A stretch of DNA of 7,881 nt from Burkholderiales bacterium. Its GTDB lineage: Bacteria > Pseudomonadota > Gammaproteobacteria > Burkholderiales > Burkholderiaceae_C. The stretch spans positions 1 to 7,881 of the forward strand of contig SXSX01000252.1 in NCBI GenBank assembly GCA_005793295.1. Reading direction: 5' to 3'. This document shows positions 5,311 through 7,881 of this stretch, piece by piece. How positions within the stretch are numbered: the first letter of the stretch is position 1; the number at the start of each line of letters is the position of its first letter. Below the pieces are notes generated by a model, which saw only the letters and a list, made by a program, of their open reading frames with translations, searched no databases and was not told the origin of the DNA. The position numbers and the translations under genes were made by a program.

Positions 5311-5390
5311 CAGCCGCACAGCCCGCAATTTTCGCATGAGAGGGGCTGAAGTATATAGGGCTTACCCTTTGGATCTTAGAAAAACCCGTT

Positions 5391-6635
5391 ATGAATCAAG
5401 CCTCTGAACCCTTATCTTCTGTCTCTGATGCCGTCAAAGAGGCTTTAGCCGTGTCTTTGCGGGGTTGTGACGAGCTCATCCCGCAAGACGAGTGGGTTAA
5501 AAAACTAGTTCGCTCCGAAGCCACGGGAAAACCTTTACGCATCAAACTCGGCCTGGACCCAACTGCGCCGGACATCCATGTGGGCCATACGGTGGTTCTC
5601 AACAAAATGCGCCAACTCCAAGATTTAGGCCATACCGTCATTTTTTTGATTGGTGACTTTACAAGCATGATCGGCGACCCTTCAGGGCGAAACACCACGC
5701 GGCCGCCACTCACAGCGGAACAAATCAAAGTCAACGCTGAAACTTATTACAAACAAGCCTCCTTGGTCCTTGACCCAGCCAAAACCGAAATTCGCTACAA
5801 CAGCGAATGGAGTGATCCCTTGGGCGCACGCGGAATGATCGCTCTGGCTTCGCGCTACACCGTGGCGCGCATGATGGAACGCAATGACTTCCATGACCGC
5901 TATAAAGTGGGCCAATCCATCAGCGTTCACGAGTTTTTATACCCTTTGATGCAAGGCTATGACAGTGTTGCCCTTCGTAGCGACCTCGAGCTGGGCGGAA
6001 CCGATCAAAAATTTAATCTTCTGGTAGGCCGTCAACTACAAGCTGAGTATGGGCAAGAGCCGCAATGCATTTTGACCATGCCGCTTTTAGAGGGTTTGGA
6101 CGGCGTTGAAAAAATGTCCAAGAGTAAAAACAATTACATTGGTATTTCCGAAGCACCCAACACCATGTTTGCCAAGGTATTGAGTATTTCCGACGCGTTG
6201 ATGTGGCGTTGGTATACCTTGTTGAGCTTTAAGTCAGAGTCGTTTATTGCGACACTCAAAGCAGAAGTCAACGCAGGGCGCAACCCAAAAGAAGCTAAGG
6301 TTGCACTGGCTAAAGAAATTACCGCGCGCTTTCACTCATCGGCTGACGCAGATGCGGCTGAGCAGGACTTTATCAACCGCAGCAAAGGTGGGATTCCAGA
6401 AACCATTGAGGAGATTTCACTGCCCCTGGTCGCAGACGGGAGTGGTTTAGGGATTGCCGCCATCCTTAAACAAACGGGACTGGTTGCATCGAGTGGTGAA
6501 GGCAATCGTTTAATTGACGGCGGCGGCGTTCGCGTTGACAGCAGCGTGGTGAGTGACAAGGGTCTGAAGCTTGGTGCTGGAACCTATGTGATGCAGGTTG
6601 GTAAGCGCAAATTCATGCGCGTTACCTTGAGTTAA
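5391..6635 (+). CDS. tyrS: Tyrosyl-tRNA synthetase, TyrZ-type
   Basis: TyrS charges tRNA-Tyr with tyrosine in the cytoplasm and is a homodimeric class Ic synthetase. The 414-residue product has a Rossmann catalytic domain with LGLDPTAPDIHVGH (53-66), whose HVGH is the HIGH signature, then GDFTSMIGDPSGR (88-100), GGTDQKFNLLVGR (202-214) and the second ATP signature KMSKS (241-245). An S4-type RNA-binding domain lies at about 350-412. The KMSKS form and HVGH context mark the TyrZ-like subgroup, unlike E. coli TyrS with KFGKT. Length is normal. The ATG at 5391 lacks a clear ribosome site: the only GGA (5371-5373) is 17 nt away. I kept this start because no in-frame ATG lies just upstream. The stop codon directly abuts the GTG start of dtd, so the two are almost certainly one operon. 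Confidence 0.97.
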   Translation: MNQASEPLSSVSDAVKEALAVSLRGCDELIPQDEWVKKLVRSEATGKPLRIKLGLDPTAPDIHVGHTVVLNKMRQLQDLGHTVIFLIGDFTSMIGDPSGRNTTRPPLTAEQIKVNAETYYKQASLVLDPAKTEIRYNSEWSDPLGARGMIALASRYTVARMMERNDFHDRYKVGQSISVHEFLYPLMQGYDSVALRSDLELGGTDQKFNLLVGRQLQAEYGQEPQCILTMPLLEGLDGVEKMSKSKNNYIGISEAPNTMFAKVLSISDALMWRWYTLLSFKSESFIATLKAEVNAGRNPKEAKVALAKEITARFHSSADADAAEQDFINRSKGGIPETIEEISLPLVADGSGLGIAAILKQTGLVASSGEGNRLIDGGGVRVDSSVVSDKGLKLGAGTYVMQVGKRKFMRVTLS

Positions 6636-7091
6636 GTGCAGGCTCTGGTTCAACGGGTTCTTCGCGCTAGCGTGCGCATCGATGGTGACACAACTGCTCA
6701 GATTGGACCTGGTTTATTAGTACTGTTTTGTGCCGAGCAGGGGGACACGGAAGCCAAGGCCGACAAACTATTGCAAAAACTTTTGAAGTTGCGTATTTTT
6801 AGGGATTCGCAAGGCAAGATGAATCTCAGTCTCCAAGACCTACAAAATTCCGGTGCTCCAGCAGGGTTGCTGATCGTAAGCCAATTTACGTTAGCAGCGG
6901 ACACCAGCGGTGGCAATCGTCCGAGTTTTAAAAATGCTGCAGAACCAATTCAAGGGCAAAAGCTCTATGACTATTTTGTTCAGCAAGCCCAGGGGGGTCA
7001 TGCCCAGGTCGAAACCGGCGTTTTTGCGGCTAATATGCAAGTCGAATTGGTAAACGACGGCCCCGTGACGATTCCGATGCGAGTCGCCTAA
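6636..7091 (+). CDS. dtd: D-aminoacyl-tRNA deacylase
   Basis: DTD hydrolyses D-aminoacyl-tRNAs, classically D-Tyr-tRNA-Tyr, and also clears Gly-tRNA-Ala, which stops misacylated tRNAs entering translation. The 151-residue product matches the family end to end: MQALVQRVLRASVRIDG at the N-terminus, KLRIFRDSQGKMNLSLQD (51-68), the invariant SQFTLAADT (82-90) of the active site, NRPSFKNAA (94-102), and LVNDGPVT (138-145), which carries the Gly-Pro pair (142-143) that gives chiral selectivity. It is slightly longer than E. coli DTD because of a short insert near residues 67-77. The start is GTG at 6636, immediately after the tyrS TAA with no spacer and no strong ribosome site. Translation therefore probably depends on ribosomes finishing tyrS. 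TyrRS is a known source of D-Tyr mischarging, so the pairing is functionally sensible. Confidence 0.96.
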   Translation: MQALVQRVLRASVRIDGDTTAQIGPGLLVLFCAEQGDTEAKADKLLQKLLKLRIFRDSQGKMNLSLQDLQNSGAPAGLLIVSQFTLAADTSGGNRPSFKNAAEPIQGQKLYDYFVQQAQGGHAQVETGVFAANMQVELVNDGPVTIPMRVA

Positions 7092-7094
7092 AGT

Positions 7095-7547
7095 TTAAAC
7101 GTAGGGATCGGCGAATCCAAGTTTTGCCAATATGGCAATTTCGTGTGATTCCATCGCATTCGCGTCCTTCTTTGACGTTTCATGATCCCACCCTTGTGCA
7201 TGCAACACACCATGAACCACCAAATGCGCGTAATGCGCGCTTAGAGTCTTGCCTTGTTCTAGGGCTTCACGTTCAACAACAGGTGCGCATAAAACCAAAT
7301 CAGCCAATACAGAGGGCTTTTTTGCATAATCGAAGGTCAGTACGTTGGTAGCGTAGTCTTTGTGCCTAAACTCATGGTTTAAGCTACGTCCTTCGTCAAG
7401 ATTGACGATGCGAACCGTTATTTCTCCATCGACCGCTAAGGCATGGCGAACCCATCTCGCCACCCTATGACGCGGCATTGCGCTTCGGTGTAACGCGACA
7501 TTTTCTAGACTGGCAAACTGCAAAGACAATACAAGTTGAGGAAGCAT
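7095..7547 (-). CDS. ybeY: Endoribonuclease YbeY (rRNA maturation factor)
   Basis: YbeY is a single-metal endoribonuclease needed for 16S rRNA 3'-end maturation and late 30S quality control. The 150-residue product has the diagnostic metal motif HGVLHAQGWDH, with His112, His116 and His122 as zinc ligands, and the conserved upstream segment FRHKDYATNVLTF (60-72), which contains Arg61, expected to contact RNA. It ends in the usual EIAILAKLGFADPY. Length is normal. The ATG at 7547 follows the ybeZ stop by 3 bases, with no strong ribosome site (AAG only), so coupling to ybeZ translation is likely. ybeZ-ybeY adjacency is conserved in proteobacteria and their products act together. The gene converges on dtd, with only 3 bases between the two stop codons. 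Confidence 0.96.
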   Translation of the reverse strand: MLPQLVLSLQFASLENVALHRSAMPRHRVARWVRHALAVDGEITVRIVNLDEGRSLNHEFRHKDYATNVLTFDYAKKPSVLADLVLCAPVVEREALEQGKTLSAHYAHLVVHGVLHAQGWDHETSKKDANAMESHEIAILAKLGFADPYV

Positions 7548-7550
7548 GGC

Positions 7551-7881
7551 TTAGCGAACTAATTTTGTCCGTGGGGCACGGACTTTAGGCAAACCACTGC
7601 GTACTTGGTTTGGCTCAGGCTCTGGGATCTTGGTTGCGCCCAAGCGATTTTCCTCTAGCTCTGCTTCTTGCACCCGCGACGCGTCATAGGCATCCACAAT
7701 TCGGGCAACCAGCGGGTGGCGAACAATGTCTTGACTCGTGAGTCGCGTGATTGCAATTCCATCAACGCGCCTTAGGGTGCGCTCGGCATCAATCAATCCA
7801 CTGAGTTGCGTTTTAGGCAAATCAATTTGACTGACATCGCCGGTGATCACGGCCTTTGTCCCAAAGCCAATTCGGGTTAAA
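7551..7881 (-). CDS. ybeZ: PhoH-like ATPase YbeZ, 3' part only
   Basis: Only the C-terminal 110 residues or so are inside the window; the 5' end lies beyond base 7881. The visible reading frame starts LTRIGFGTKAVITGDVSQIDLP, the typical PhoH segment that contains the TGD sensor region after the Walker B motif. It continues through SGLIDAERTLRRVDGIAI and the segment DIVRHPLVARIVDAYDA, both characteristic of the family. A non-conserved charged and proline-rich tail of about 45 residues ends the protein. PhoH/YbeZ is a cytoplasmic P-loop NTPase, probably a helicase-like partner of YbeY in rRNA processing. A GTG at 7850 could be mistaken for a start, but it encodes the Val of AVITGD and the frame stays open through the window edge. 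The stop lies 3 bases before ybeY. Confidence 0.95.
   Translation of the reverse strand, partial: LTRIGFGTKAVITGDVSQIDLPKTQLSGLIDAERTLRRVDGIAITRLTSQDIVRHPLVARIVDAYDASRVQEAELEENRLGATKIPEPEPNQVRSGLPKVRAPRTKLVR

Larger units (their letters stand above)
5241..5362. repeat. Five GGGCT pentamers in the M23/tyrS divergent intergenic region
   Basis: GGGCT occurs on the plus strand at 5241, 5277, 5284, 5343 and 5358. Two copies are extended to identical octamers: ATAGGGCT at 5238-5245 and 5355-5362, and GAGGGGCT at 5274-5281 and 5340-5347. In addition GGGCTCCG occurs at 5241-5248 and 5277-5284. Chance would give about 0.15 copies of a given pentamer on one strand in 150 bases. No regulator is recognised. 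Confidence 0.4.

Noticed and set aside
7848..7850. GTG as a start for a 99-residue protein at the right edge
   Set aside because: The frame continues upstream to the window end with conserved PhoH residues (LTRIGFGTKA), so this is an internal valine of ybeZ.
1..7881. Mobile element, defence system, CRISPR or phage genes
   Set aside because: All long frames on both strands are explained by conserved core genes. No transposase, integrase, repeat array or target-site duplication was seen.

Overview
This window looks like a piece of a betaproteobacterial chromosome, most likely Burkholderiales and Comamonadaceae-like. That rests on recognised protein sequences (RplM, RpsI, ErpA, a TyrZ-type TyrS) and on gene order (rplM-rpsI / bactofilin / erpA / anmK-M23 peptidase / tyrS-dtd / ybeY-ybeZ). 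No database search was run. There are ten complete genes plus the 3' part of an eleventh. I see no mobile element, tRNA, rRNA, CRISPR array or prophage, and every complete gene looks intact.

Layout. Bases 1-164 hold a promoter with a perfect TATAAT -10 box and a structured leader of about 120 nt. These serve the rplM-rpsI operon (165-997), which ends in a clear intrinsic terminator (1016-1050). Only 18 bases later comes a single-pass membrane, coiled-coil protein that resembles the family annotated DUF6776 (1069-1797), then a bactofilin cytoskeletal protein (1841-2236). The Fe-S carrier erpA (2301-2666) follows. It is preceded by a 25-bp dyad (2241-2265) that resembles an IscR operator.

Two cell-wall genes lie on the minus strand and form an apparent operon. 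The first is an M23 (LytM/MepM-like) peptidoglycan endopeptidase (5236-3851), which probably starts at TTG. The second is anmK, 1,6-anhydro-N-acetylmuramic acid kinase (3828 or 3834 down to 2695). A divergent intergenic region (5237-5390) separates them from tyrS-dtd (5391-7091). It carries a 15-bp palindrome and five same-strand GGGCT pentamers. ybeY and the 3' part of ybeZ/phoH (minus strand, 7547-7095 and 7881-7551) converge on dtd with 3 bp between the stop codons.

Themes. Translation and its quality control dominate: ribosomal proteins L13 and S9, tyrosyl-tRNA synthetase directly abutting the D-aminoacyl-tRNA deacylase, and the rRNA-maturation pair YbeZ-YbeY. The second theme is the envelope: bactofilin with a membrane coiled-coil neighbour, an M23 endopeptidase, and the recycling kinase AnmK. 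This is ordinary core genome with no obvious new system. The parts most worth testing are the IscR-like site before erpA, the possible bactofilin/DUF6776/M23 module, the rplM leader, and the tyrS/M23 intergenic region.
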